A stretch of DNA of 64,000 nucleotides from Pyxicephalus adspersus (taxonomy: Eukaryota > Chordata > Amphibia > Anura > Pyxicephalidae). Both the position numbers and the translations under genes were made by a program. The notes beneath the pieces were generated by a model. That model saw nothing but the letters and a program-made list of their open reading frames with translations. It ran no database searches and was not told the DNA's origin. The DNA lies in contig NC_092869.1 in NCBI RefSeq assembly GCF_032062135.1, positions 43,190,140-43,254,139 of the forward strand. Direction: 5' to 3'. The first letter of the stretch is position 1. Each line of letters starts with the position of its first letter. This document shows positions 34,785 to 46,743 of the stretch, one piece after another.

Positions 34785-37064
34785 CTAAAGAGATAAAAAG
34801 AATAATAAATTAAATATATCTAAGTATTATAACATATAACCCACAAAACAAGTATTACTGTGATGAGGACACCTTTCTGACTGACTACATTTTCAAAAAT
34901 CTTCCATATTAACCCTTGAACCTTTTGATTTATTCTACTCTTCAGTATTTTGAAAGTGATGTCAGTCCAACAAAAATAAATACAATGCGGCTGTAGACCT
35001 TTTCTTAGCTGTGACAAAATATTTTTTTAATTTTGTTTGCTTCTATTTTCAGAGATTGATCCTTACAAATGATTTGTTTTAGTTTGTTAGGATTGTCATA
35101 AAATGTTCCAAAATTCTGTCATCTGAAGTGGTCATCTGAGTGAGGAAATTTATAAGCAGAATAAAAAAACTACTTGTTTGTAAATGTTTAAAAGGTGAAT
35201 GTTGCATAAAAGGCCAAGTTTTGTTGTTTTTATTTATTAAAATGTTTCAGGTTGGTATGAGGAGACTCTTGAGGAGATTTTTTTCATTGTACACATACAT
35301 ACACTTGTTGATCTAAGAATGTAGATGGGTATAATGTGAAAATAAAATGTAGCAGAACCTACAATAATAGTTCTAAGGCTCTGGGGGTTTGGGGTATTAT
35401 ATTATTCATATAACATTGGGGTTTTAAAAGGCTTTGAATGTAAGAGTGGGAAAGTGGGTTTATGATTAATATTGTTTTGGTCTCCTACCTTGGAGGACAC
35501 TACTTTGCTGTCCATGCTGGAGGGGGAAGTGGTTATAGGACCACAGATTTTAATGTCCTGACAAATTACACACCGCTTTACAAAGTTCGTTGTCAAGTTC
35601 TAGGCCAATACTGTTGAATAAGTCAATTAACTTAACTACATGTTTTTGAGATGTTTGAGGAAACCAGTAACAAAATAATATTTGGTTTTAAATATAGATA
35701 CATCTTTTTTTTTTTTTTTTTTTTTTAACACAATGCATTTAGTTGTATGTATTTGGCTTAACACTCAATGGACAGTGGGGATAACCCAGACTTAAAAATG
35801 ATCAATCCGCTACCTTTTCAAACCTGTGGGTATTGGAGGTAGATAATATAGACCATTCATTTAAATTAACATTTTTTTTTCCTTTTGTGTTTTTGTGGGT
35901 GAGTTGTGAATGGCCTCATTTGATGTCTCTTTATTGGACATCAATGACCGGCCATTGTATCTTTATCGCTCTATGAAAAGTAAATTGGTTCCTGAAGCTT
36001 CAGAGGCAATTGTACTAGTTCTCCGAGACTAACGGAAACTTACTGACCTCATTTATAGGATTACTATGTTTGTGAGAACAAACAAGATGCACCAAGCCAT
36101 CACAACAGATCTATTTTTTCTCAGCTGTTTGATATTCTCCAAACAAAGAAAAAGTCTTGCAATTATAAAAAAAAGGAATTTTTTTCCGTTAGTATTTTTG
36201 CTTTTTCTAGAAAGTTCAGAGTAATTTGTGTAGCAGCATACCTCACTTCATTGCTACTTCCAATAAATCCAGCTAAATCAATGCGGTATGAATCCTGGCC
36301 ATGTTCTCTTCATTAGTTTTGGGAGGTGGCTGAGCTAGTAACATAGGATCCCTGAGCATGGGTGAAAGGGCTTTGAGTGTCAGGAAAGCTTCTGTCACAC
36401 AATAGGTTAATATTTATTACTGAAATCAAGCCAGAAATTTCAGCTAGTAAATTCACATCATTAGAGAGCAAGACAGGCCCCCTATATTTTGCCTGTGCAC
36501 CTGGATTATCCCAAGCAGCCTCCATTTTAGCCCAAGGTTAAATTGTAAATTTTGTGCCTGGTCCCAGCTCCCCTCCTGTACCTGTCCTGTGAACTCTGAA
36601 CTGCTCACACAACCAAATATACATTGAAAACCTTGTGTATTCATTGTACAACTTTCAGTAAGCATGGGGTATCATAACTTTGGCAGCATTTTCTATTTTG
36701 TAGCCTATTTTAGTAAACGTAAGTATAGTGGTACCTTGGTATAAGTCCTTAATCTGTTCCAGATCCTTGGACTTATACCAAACAAATTTTTCCCAAAAGA
36801 AATAAAAGGAAAATGGTTAATTCCCGTTCCCATGAAAAAAAATCCCATTATTGGCATAATATACATTGATGGGGTTGTATAGAATAAATAAAACACTGCT
36901 TAATACTAAAGTACATAATAACAAAAGCAATTAGATGAAATAAATGAAAATGTAACCCTTTACCTTGCTGAGAAGAGTCGAGTGCCTACTACCGTGTTTC
37001 CCCGATTTTAGGACATCCCCATTAAGTAAGCCACCCCCGATTTTTAAAAAAATAATTAAAATAA

Positions 37065-37507
37065 NNNNNNNNNNNNNNNNNNNNNNNNNNNNNNNNNNNN
37101 NNNNNNNNNNNNNNNNNNNNNNNNNNNNNNNNNNNNNNNNNNNNNNNNNNNNNNNNNNNNNNNNNNNNNNNNNNNNNNNNNNNNNNNNNNNNNNNNNNNN
37201 NNNNNNNNNNNNNNNNNNNNNNNNNNNNNNNNNNNNNNNNNNNNNNNNNNNNNNNNNNNNNNNNNNNNNNNNNNNNNNNNNNNNNNNNNNNNNNNNNNNN
37301 NNNNNNNNNNNNNNNNNNNNNNNNNNNNNNNNNNNNNNNNNNNNNNNNNNNNNNNNNNNNNNNNNNNNNNNNNNNNNNNNNNNNNNNNNNNNNNNNNNNN
37401 NNNNNNNNNNNNNNNNNNNNNNNNNNNNNNNNNNNNNNNNNNNNNNNNNNNNNNNNNNNNNNNNNNNNNNNNNNNNNNNNNNNNNNNNNNNNNNNNNNNN
37501 NNNNNNN
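37065..37507. other. Assembly gap (443 N)
   Basis: A run of N within the nested transposon, directly bordering a 32-bp tandem array. The gap is probably a collapsed or unassembled extension of that array. Any ORF drawn through it is meaningless. Confidence 1.
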
Positions 37508-37517
37508 TCATTGCATA

Positions 37518-37700
37518 GAGTGATCAGAAGGGGAATTTGAACGGCACATGAGTGATCAGAAGGGGAATTTGAACGGCACATGAGTGATCAGAAGGGGAAT
37601 TTGAACGGCACATGAGTGATCAGAAGGGGAATGTGAACGGCACATGAGTGATCAGAAGGGAACAATCAATGGAACATGAGTGATCATGAGTGACTTTGAA
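37518..37700. repeat. 32-bp tandem array bordering the gap
   Basis: The unit is GAGTGATCAGAAGGGGAATT plus TGAACGGCACAT. Copies start at 37518, 37550, 37582, 37614 and 37646, the first three identical, followed by a decayed partial. A related unit occurs in reverse orientation at about 55535-55600. Confidence 0.9.
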
Positions 37701-38235
37701 CAATAAATGTGTACTGTAGTCTTCATGGAAAAATAAGACATCCCCTGAAAATAGGACCCAGGGCATATTTTGGCATTTCAAAAAATATAAGAGAGTGCCT
37801 TATAATCGGGGAAACGGTAGGATGGTGCTGAGAAGGGAGGAGGCGGAAATGTTATGTAATTCACAGAGAGTTATAGCGCCGGTTGTTCACCGAATGGTAG
37901 CAACTGGCGTACTGACGCTCGTGGGCAGAGTGGCTTTGTCTCGAGAGGTAAAAAAGGGGTAGCTTGTGGTGTTGTGACTAATTCTGACCCATACAAGTTC
38001 CAGCACAAAGGTTGTATACCAAGCAAGCTTTATCGTGTCCAAACAGGAGTTATACCAAGTTGGACTTATTCCAAAGCGGATTTATACCGAGGTACCACTG
38101 TAATATGTTCATGTGTATTTTTGGTATATAATTCATCCTCAACGTAATTAGAGGAGAGGTCCCAGAAGGAAAGCGCAAATAGGTTTCCCTAGATATGAAA
38201 GTGGACATGAATGGAAGTAAATCGCTAGATGTGTT

Positions 38236-38340
38236 GCTTCCCCCACCTCCTGTGTCACTGTCATTTGCAACCCCTATTTAATGTACAGCACTGCATAATA
38301 TGTTGGCGCTATATAAAACCTGTTTATTAATAATATTAAT
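38236..38340 (+). mobile_element. LINE/SINE 3' fragment, third copy
   Basis: CCCCCACCTCCTGTGTCACT ... TGTTGGCGCTATATAAAACC TGTTTATTAATAATATTAAT matches the end of the copies at 15.3 and 17.5 kb. It lacks the first third. Confidence 0.6.
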
Positions 38341-38880
38341 AGAGGGGAGTCCAGCATGGATAGCAGTAGAAGAGAATGATGGGAGAAAGCACAGGCAAAG
38401 GTGGAAAAGGAGAATGATGCAAACGGAGAGCAGAGATGAGTAGAATAGGGAGAAGTGGACATGGAGCAAAAAGGAGAATAAAAAATTAAGAAAGGTATTA
38501 TAGGTGGAAAATGAGAATAACCAGATAAGAAGTTCAGGCATGGATGGAATATTAAGATGATGCCTCAAAGAGAAAGTAGTCATTTATGGAGGAAAATAAG
38601 AGGAGTATGGAATAACCAATATGGATTTGGAACAGTGTTGAGGGGGAGAGGAAGGGTCACGATGAAAGGAAAGAAGATAAGAATGGAAGTGGAGAAGGAT
38701 TATTAGAGAGAACAGTGGGCATAGATGGGAGTGGAGGGGAATGATTACAGTAGGATGGAGAGTGGGTATGAACAACATGGGTTAAGAGCAAGGTGGATAT
38801 AACCATGAAATCAGCAATAAATGATGGAAAGATACAGATCGTAATGAGTGCTAAAGTGGAAAATAACCCACAGAACTGGG
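38340..38880. repeat. Polypurine tract with degenerate repeats
   Basis: The plus strand is overwhelmingly A and G for over 500 bp, with recurring GGAGAATGA and GATGGGAG/GGAGTGGAG. The opposite strand is polypyrimidine, which gives spurious Ser/Phe/Leu-rich frames. It begins immediately after the LINE 3' fragment. Confidence 0.6.
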
Positions 38881-41054
38881 TAAAGAAAGAGCCACGAAGT
38901 AAAGGTTAAAATACTTGCAGAGCTTATTGGTCTGACTCGGCACGAGACCACTGCATGGGGATCACTTTAGGGATGTAAGCTATTGTCAAGGAATAGGCTA
39001 TGTTACTGGCAGTGGGACATTCGTATACTGATAGGACAGGTAGAACATTGAAAACATTGCTGTCCCTACTAAAGGGTGCAGTTTTCTAAAATACTTTATT
39101 CAGGCTTTACACTTGTCATTCTGCTTACTCTTATTCTAATCAAAACAAGCAAAGAAAACAGATTTACTGTACATTTAGTAGGTTATTCAGGCAAGATTTT
39201 TCAAGCATGACATTTAAAATTGTAAGTCATTGCATTGTTTCACATGTTGATGAATACGGGTGTATTATGGTAATCAGTGACTGTTTTTTTTTTCACTCTA
39301 CACACTTTGTATATGTTTGTATATCCTTAAACTCATCACGGCACGGATTGGATCCTAGAAAATGGCACCCTGCTTGCAGCTTTGCTTGTGGTCTTGGTTG
39401 ACAGGTGCAAAATGTAAACTTTATGTTTCTAGTTATTTGTCTTTATTATAGAGTGCCTGTGATGTGAAACTTAGTGGTGTTTTTTTTTTCTTACTTATTC
39501 ATAGCAATGTGTTTTACTGGTTTTAAATGTTGCTGCAAGACAGTGCGTGACTTGGAAATGGAAAATGATAAACTAGAGGCATTCTTCCACCATGTTCACT
39601 TATCACAGCTTTGTTCATCTGTTTTTTTTTTTTTTATCTCTAGTTTAGTGTGATGATAGAAAATGTATTTTGTTTTGCCTAGAGCCATATACATTGGCTG
39701 TAAGCTCTGTCAAGCAAGTGAAATTTTTTTATTGTTTGATTAATTTTTAAATCCAGAAGAAGACATTTATTTTACCGCTAAACATCCTATAAAGACTCTT
39801 GCATATGTGCAGTACAGATCTAGCAGTACTAACGTCGCTGACCTGAAATCCTTTACGGTAAGGTTAACACCTTACAGCCATGTTGCTGACAGATGTATTA
39901 TCCATTGCCATGAAAGATTTGAGAAGTGCTATTCCTCATATTGATGCCAAGAGAGCAAATTCTGCTCCTGGTTGGGACAGCTTCCAATCTAAGCTGATCA
40001 TATTGTAAATGTGATTCATGTGCCTGGGTTGGACAGTTCTTTTTGTTGTTTTTAGGAAATATGTTTTCACCTGTCATAAATGAAACTTGTAAACTCTTCC
40101 ACTGGTGCAATGGTGAGGGCCAATGGGGGATCTCCAATGAAAGCTAAAACATTCCACCATGAACAGCGCTGGCCCTGTAGCAGTCTCTTTTACTGCTTTT
40201 CATACAAGGCAAACTGCTGATAGATGAAAAAAACCCTGGCCGTTCTCCCAGGCACGAGAGTGGAGTTCTTTCCAACTTTCCTATGGAAGTGGAAGACACT
40301 TGGAACTCTTATTCTGTACAGTTATTACAAGTAACACTTGAATCTGTCACATCACTTGTAAAATTCACAGGGTGGCTGGCCACTGTCCAACTTTACCATA
40401 CAAAGCCTGAAGACATAAAAACAATGTCAAGGATTTCTCACCATGGGGACATTGTAATTATTAAAAACTAGTGTGCATTACAGAAGCCTGTTGGTCTTTT
40501 GAATGAAACTTGGTGTTGCTCCGAGATTGTCATTCACCACTTCTGTAGTAGCCATTTCAGTACAGGTCAGCAGGTCAAAAGCCATACTCTAGTGATATCA
40601 AGTTTAGATTGCAGGTTAGTGTGGTAGACAGTGCACTTGGGTAGTTTGGATGTGTATTGGAGGAGATTGTAGGGCAACTATGGATCAGGTTGGAGTAGCG
40701 CAGTGAGCTGAGATATCACTTTTATGTTCAAAGATTTTAGGCGGATTTGTCCTGGGCAGAGAAGATGGTGCAGAGCTTAGGGTGGGGAGGGTAAAGAATG
40801 TGTCGCAACTCCACCAAGAGACCACTGCTTCCTTACAACAAGCAAGGGTACTGTTTTACTTGGGATGTAAATGGCACAAAAATGCATTGCACAAAGTGCT
40901 TGATGTTATGTTCTCAGGGCATATTTGATATTACCATAACCTTTGGAGTTTTATTAAGGATTGGCTATATTCTTATGTTTTCTGCTTCGTTTTAACTGCA
41001 GCTAATATGTGTCTTGAGAAAGTGAACCAGGCCTGTAAATTATACCCATTAGAC

Positions 41055-41356
41055 CAACCTTTCTCAACTTCTTTAACATGTGGGAAACCTCTGTTATAGC
41101 TTTCAGGTCTTCAGGGAACCCTTCGATAATTACTAAATTCACAGCTTACAATACATTAACCTGGTTGTCAGTGAGAAGAATTCCTATTACATTGCTGGCC
41201 AGTGGGGAGAATGTCACCCTTACAGATAGTCCAAAAAAACATTGTTGGTGTTCATTAAACTGAAGTGAGAGACAAAAGTTGCTCATTGCTTAACTAACCC
41301 CTAGCAACATCTGGAGAAACCCTTTAGTTCCATGGAACCCTGGTTGAGAAACACTG
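41055..41356. mobile_element. Charlie-like hAT MITE remnant (about 302 bp)
   Basis: The right end GGAACCCTGGTTGAGAAACA CTG is the reverse complement of the CAGTGTTTCTCAACC terminus common to hAT-Charlie elements. The left end CAACCTTTCTCAACTTCTTT is a mutated version of it. No exact 8-bp duplication was confirmed. Confidence 0.65.
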
Positions 41357-41779
41357 TTTTATTAGTAATATCTGTAGAGGTATTAGGAATACATGAATCC
41401 ATAGGAAACATCAGAAATATGACAGCCTACTTTTTTGCATCCTATCGGTAATTCTAAACTTCTCTGTTATCGGTAAACAAAGATGTTGTTTTCCCAGAAG
41501 AAAGTGGATTGGTCATTATTTTCTTTTACCCCATGCCTACAGGTCATCTTATGCTGTCTGCATTGTACAGCTGTTTTATGTTCTGCTAACAATGATTTCC
41601 TCAGGCTTGTGAACATTAAGACAGAATAGTGAGGCCAGGTGAATCATGTAATGGCTGGTTTTGCAGACCCAGCAAAAATTTGTTTACCTAATAGTGTTTT
41701 GTAAATTTTACAAGCCACAGATATTTCTGCATTGAAAGCATAAGCATTTTGTTATTTTAATTTTTGGCAGCTTTGTTCG

Positions 41780-42030
41780 TACTTAGTTCCCCCCATCCTG
41801 TGTTGATTTGACTGACGTAAGGCTCCCCAGACGCCGGGTCTTGGGTGAGTGGATGAGTAGTGCTGTCCATTGTGACTCAGTCATCAGCTGCTCGCATCCT
41901 GACCCCGCACCGTGGCCAAACCATTTCCATCTGACTCTCCCTTTTTGGCTAGCAAGCGACACTCTCACGCGGTTCTCACGCTCCACACGGGCTTTGGAAA
42001 ACTTTTGTGAGAGAAGCACTTAAAAGTTTA
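41780..42030. promoter_or_regulatory. Candidate intronic regulatory block with bZIP motifs
   Basis: This GC-richer island inside AT-rich intron has an AP-1 palindrome TGACTCAGTCA at 41873-41883, a CRE-like TGACGTAA at 41813-41820 and an E-box CAGCTG just after the AP-1 site. No splice-flanked ORF is apparent. It could be an enhancer or merely old repeat sequence. Confidence 0.25.
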
Positions 42031-44836
42031 CGGCATCATGAACACCAAAGTTGTTGGCACACACCATTTCTTGTTCATATTTTCCTCCTTAGGCAATAGT
42101 TTCTGCTATTGTTATTGCACTAATCTTAACCCTTTAGCCACCATACTAATTAAGTGGGTCACACTTGACATAATGCCTTCTCTGTATTTTACAGGGGCAT
42201 TTCCTAATACTTCTTTGCAGAGGCCTCCTATCTGACTGCATCATTTTTGCACTGGACATCTCTCCAGTGCTGTGCACACCAACCACACTCAAATCTAACA
42301 GGTTATTCTTGTGATTTTGTATCCCTGTATAATCATTCATATCAGAGCGGTTTGCCACTGGGTAAGGTTTAACCCACAATGCTGGCTTTTTATGGAAACA
42401 TCGAAAGACTGAAAGCTGTTTGCATGTTGCTTTTTAAGAGTGATTTGGCTGCCTGAATTTTTTCCATGAGGTTAGTGGTTGGTTGTGCCCAAACCAAAAC
42501 TGCTGTCTTTTCACTTGAGAAAGACAATTGAAATGAACTATGCTGGAAGTAGGAAACCAAGCCAAGTTCTCCCTCTCTCCATTAATGCCGTCCAAGTTTC
42601 ACAGCTCTGTACAGTAACCGCTCTAATGCTGCCAGCGTGTCTGCGATTCTTCCCATCAGCAGTTTTTATATCACCATCATACCCATTCATAGAGCTCCAC
42701 GCAAAGCATGCAATGCACTTCAACTATTTTCACCATTTCTAGAACAAGGCATCGGACAAAAAACGTTGTCCCCTTATCACAGAAAATACCTGAACAAGGA
42801 CTTTTATGGTTGGATTAATGGGTATTATTTCAATGAGAGCTGCCAAATTATCATTATTAGGTTTGAACTGACATCTTCATTTAAAAATTTTTTTGAATTT
42901 TTGTAGTAGACATCTACTTTAATGTAGATACATTAAGCAGGTTAAAAGCAGTCTGTATTCCTGAAACACATTTTTTAGTACAGTTCCAGGCGCAGTGCAA
43001 ACCATCAAGTTAGCACAAACTTGCAAAACATCTCTGCAAAGCAGATTAGGACCTGGAGCTACTGGTGTATGCCTGCTAACCGCATAATGAGCTGGAAATG
43101 TTCCCTCCGCTATGGAGAAACACCTGTATGCTCTCTCTGGGAGCTGCAAATATGTACTGGGTATAAGCCATAAAATCTTGGAGTATTTATCTTGGTGGAA
43201 AGTCATATTGTACCTATGTGCATATGGGTAATGAAACCAAACCCGCCACAGCTTTGTGGTAACAAAGTGTTCTGGTTGTAGCGCTGCTTGTCCCCTCCAT
43301 AGGCCCAGACTGAGATTTCCCTGCAAACAAGCCCACGCTGTGTTTTTTTGCTGTAATGCAACGCAGACGGCTCTGCCCAAGGGGAGCTCTTGTACAGCTG
43401 GCAGGTTCAGCACGGTTTATGTGTTCCCTGGAGAAACCCTGGATCTCACCCATTAACCAATGCCAAGATATTACTCGAGAACAGAAAGAAACTCCCCGCT
43501 CCACCCATGCTCCAGCACTTTATGAGCCTTTTTTTCATTTCAACCTTATTCAGCAAATGCTGCACTCAGGAATAAACACACAATATCACAAAGTCCAAGG
43601 TAGAACACCATAATCTTGCCAAGCAGATACAAGTGACCTCTCTAACCTTCAAATGTTGGCTGTTTGGTGATGGAATAATTCAGTCTATATGTTTCCTTTC
43701 CACTATAGTAGAAATCTGCATAAATGATTCCAAAACACCAGGAAACAGCTTATGTAGTGTGATGGCACACTTTATGTTGGCATGCAGTATGAATCGGTCT
43801 TATCCATTCTGCAGAATGAGCACACACAGGCATAGGATGAATGAACTGAGCCACTCAAAGTTTTTCAGTCTAATGAAGCTGGTTTGGCAGCATTGGTGTA
43901 GTTCAGCTTTGTGATGGGACATTCTGAGCCAGAGATCTTTAGCTCTCCCAATCACATGGGAACTTCACAAACTTTACTGGGATGACACTATGTGCTCTAT
44001 TGGGCTCCCTGTTTAGTTTGCCGATCTGCTCACAGCATCAATGACAGGTGTACCCAGTGGACGTTTATATCACCTGTCTCCCCCTCTCCATGCTTCGTAC
44101 TCCTAGTTTACACAAATTTAAATGCCCTGCCCAATTTGGGCTAGATTATGGCCCGGGACAATAGAAATGGTGAATAATCACTCCATGCATTTATCAGTTT
44201 GGTCCCCACATGCCCAAATGTTGTAGTTCCAATATTCATTGAATCTGATTTGTGGTTGTGATTCCTCTATTTTGTCTTCTGACCTTTTGTAAAGGTGATC
44301 TGTTTTATTTCGGGCACGTTTGGCACGGTAAGAAAGCTCAGATAGGGATTTGACTCTTTCCTATTCTAAAACTAAAATAAATATTGGGTTTACATACAGT
44401 ATTTAACATTTGTAACCAGATATTGTTTACAAAAGCCACATTCATTCTAAAATTTAAGTTTTCAATGCTGGAGAAGGAAGCCGTGCACATAGAAGAAAAC
44501 TTTGAGGATTTTGGTGGATGTTTCCACAAAATTTTAGGAATCTGAAGTCTCGTAAACCCATCACCACAATACAATATTGTGGTATTAATGTGCACATCAT
44601 GTTTGTATTGTGGTATTAGAGTGCATACCCTGAACATCATTGTGTACATGGGGTATAGAACATCTGCATCTGCCTGAACTCCTCGCCATCACATGAAACT
44701 ATCTTTACAATATATACTCATCATCATTGTACAACTCCATTCCTCCTGACATTTTCTCTCCATCCTGAACTGCTCATTTTTTGTTTTCTTTTATTCAATC
44801 AGTACTCTAATTATATCTCAACAGAGTTAGGAGCTG

Positions 44837-44850
44837 CCAGCAGAGGGCAT
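44837..44850 (+). promoter_or_regulatory. CTCF-like motif in DIO2 intron 1
   Basis: CCAGCAGAGGGCAT within CTGCCAGCAGAGGGCATCAC agrees with the CTCF core (CCASYAGRKGGCR). It lies 1.9 kb downstream of the DIO2 ATG, in the same orientation as the other two motifs listed. Binding is not shown. Confidence 0.5.
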
Positions 44851-45626
44851 CACTGAGGTAGTTTACCCCTAACCCCAAACTACAGGTGTTTCAGTGTCAT
44901 GTGCACAGATATTGTTTATATGGAGACAGAACCTCTGGCCTGCTTGGGGTAACTGCAGAAAGTTAAAGGGCCATTACATTGTTTATGAGGGGGGGCAAGT
45001 CTAGGACTTATGACCAGCAGTCCCAAGGTTGATGCCCATTTTGTTTTGTAAACATAAAGTGGAAAGACAAAGCATGAAGCCACAATTAAGTTCAAAAGTT
45101 TAATTGTTAAGATGAAGTTTGCTTCTGAGGGTTACTGCACTTTGGGTTTGTTCTTGGTTTTTTTTTTATTTGGAATACCTATGTCAATAAAAAGATAAAT
45201 ACAAATTCCTAACATGAACTTGGCATTTCTTAATGTTGTAAATCTTCCACAAAACTTTTTTTTTTGATACGTTTTTGATCTGCTTTTTTTATACTTCCTG
45301 TAACAGGTAAAGTTGACCATCAGAAGAGAAAGGATTGGGACAAACCAAATCCCATTTCTGGTCTCTCACCACTCCCGGACACCTCCTAAGTCTCTCCAGT
45401 AGTTTGGGGTTGCTTGTTCGAAATCTAGGGGAGCCACGTGCGGTAGGGTGACACCCGCTCGTCTTTACAAGGCGTTTTGTCTTATCACGACAGTGGGAAG
45501 AAGTGATGCATAGACCCTGCACTCCACCAATAAAATCCCCGATAACTACTTATTACATAAACTACAAATTCCTGCGGGCAGTCAGCTGCATTTTATGCCT
45601 AATAGCCCAAAGAATGTGCAATCTCT

Positions 45627-45641
45627 GCACAGGGGGCGCTG
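45627..45641 (+). promoter_or_regulatory. CTCF-like motif close to DIO2 exon 1
   Basis: GCACAGGGGGCGCTG matches the AGGGGGCGCT heart of the CTCF consensus. It lies about 0.9 kb inside the intron from exon 1 and 0.8 kb from the motif at 44837. Confidence 0.5.
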
Positions 45642-46497
45642 ACCATGAATACAATGTTTTATTTGCTGCTGTGGCTTTAACTGCATTCATATCTCTGTGC
45701 AGCTTGTAAATCTGTCAGGTGGGAAGGAGCCCACCGGGTACCTGGGCTCAAACCATATCTCTCAGTGATGTTTTATGACCACTTTGTTGTTTGATGGTCA
45801 CTGCTTTAGGGTGGCAAGATCTGATGACAAGTGATCTGATGGCCGGGAGTTACCCCGTCCCACAAATGCAGCTTATAAAGTTTTCTTTATCTTCCACTTT
45901 GTAAGAGAAATGCTGCTGGTGGTGATATTTTCCAGCATAGTGGTAAAATCTTTGGCGCATTGTGTCATAACTGAACTTTCTATCACTTAGCTATTTCCAC
46001 TTATCATCATTGTACAACACTGTGGTTGCCAAGGTTGCAAAGTTTCAATGTATTTGTATACATTCAATAATAAAAGAGATCAATTGTCACATACAAATTA
46101 ACATTTTCACCTGCTGGTAATCAGCACCGTTTCATGATTGTTAAGACATTTCCCCCAATTAGCTACAATATAACTTCTTTTACACAAACAGTATATAATG
46201 CAGCTGACACAATGTTTCAATTGTTACAATTGTCTCCGATTATTATAACATGTATTGCAGAGAAAAGTATAAAAGGTGCTTACCTGTGTTAGAAAGCTGT
46301 GACAGAAGCAGTTATCCCCTCTCAGGTGCTGCCCAGTACTGCCTGGATGGTAACTGGTTTAGTTTAGCTTTTGGAATCAGTGTGGCGCACACCAGTGGGG
46401 GAATCACTTCTTCCATCGCAGCCTTCTCACACAGGTGTTCTGCTCTGTAAAAAAATATTCTTTTTAAAAGTGGCGCGTTTTTTCAGTCCACGCATAC

Positions 46498-46719
46498 CTG
46501 TTTGTAGGCGTCCAATAGGAAGCTGTTCCAGACACAGCGCAATCCTTCGGGGGTGAGCATCCGGCGCCACTGACCTTGGCTGGATTTGGACCGGTTGAGC
46601 TGTAGGAGCACGTGCTTCACCAACACGACAGAGTCATAGAGAGCCAGGAAGAGGCAGTTAGAGAAGAAGCCAGGCAGAATCTGCAGAGTGATCAACAGGT
46701 CCACGCTGAGCAGACCCAT
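46498..46719 (-). CDS. DIO2: DIO2 exon 1: type II iodothyronine deiodinase, N-terminal part (residues 1-74)
   Basis: This is the first coding exon of type II deiodinase, the ER-membrane selenoenzyme that removes the outer-ring iodine of thyroxine to make active T3. The exon reads 74 codons and starts MGLLSVDLLITLQILP. Residues 10-40 form a hydrophobic, membrane-spanning segment, as expected for the single-pass anchor of this family. It ends in FLLDAYKQ, the conserved place where DIO2 exon 1 stops. The donor CAG|GTATGC (GT at 46497-46496) cuts in phase 0. The start ATG has a strong context (A at -3, G at +4), and the next residues match vertebrate DIO2 from memory. The T-P-E-G-L-R-C-V-W block before the exon end is also typical. 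The gene is on the minus strand, with its promoter about 300 bp upstream and its catalytic exon 11.7 kb downstream. No frameshift or stop is present, so the copy looks functional. Confidence 0.97.
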
Positions 46720-46743
46720 CTTGTGCCCTTAGTGTTGCCCCTC

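Larger units (their letters stand above)
36989..37820. mobile_element. Second transposon nested inside the first, containing the assembly gap
   Basis: CTACCGTGTTTCCCCGATTT at the left and the reverse complement of the right end (CTACCGTTTCCCCGATTATA) are inverted repeats. The interior holds a 32-bp tandem array and 443 N. Such 'ACCGTGTTTCCCCG' ends recur in many vertebrate genomes, but I do not assign a superfamily. GCTGAGAAG occurs just outside both ends (36968-36976, 37827-37835). Confidence 0.6.
36726..38100. mobile_element. Tc1/mariner-type transposon remnant (outer element, TA-flanked)
   Basis: The left end TAGTGGTACCTTGGTATAAG and the reverse complement of the right end (CAGTGGTACCTCGGTATAAA) are inverted repeats. 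TA lies immediately outside both (36724-36725 and 38101-38102), as in Tc1/mariner insertions. Subterminal GGTATAAGTCC/GGACTTATACC motifs recur. The element is split by a second element carrying the assembly gap, and no transposase frame is visible. Confidence 0.6.
34785..46497 (-). other. DIO2 intron 1 (11.7 kb)
   Basis: The single coding intron of DIO2 runs from donor GTATGC at 46497 to acceptor CTCTTTAG at 34785. It contains a nested transposon pair and the assembly gap (36726-38100), a LINE/SINE 3' fragment (38236-38340) and a purine-rich tract (38340-38880). It also holds a Charlie-like hAT remnant (41055-41356), a GC-richer block with bZIP motifs (41780-42030) and two CTCF-like motifs (44837, 45627). 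I see nothing recognisable in the remaining parts: 34800-36720, 38900-41050, 42050-44800 and 45650-46480. The ORFs of up to 164 codons within it have no recognisable domain. Confidence 0.9.

Noticed and set aside
36931..37581. Frames of 151-216 codons across the N run
   Set aside because: They consist almost entirely of N and carry no information.
42919..43413. 164-codon minus-strand frame in the DIO2 intron
   Set aside because: No recognisable domain, no splice context and ordinary composition. Long frames are expected by chance in GC-richer patches.
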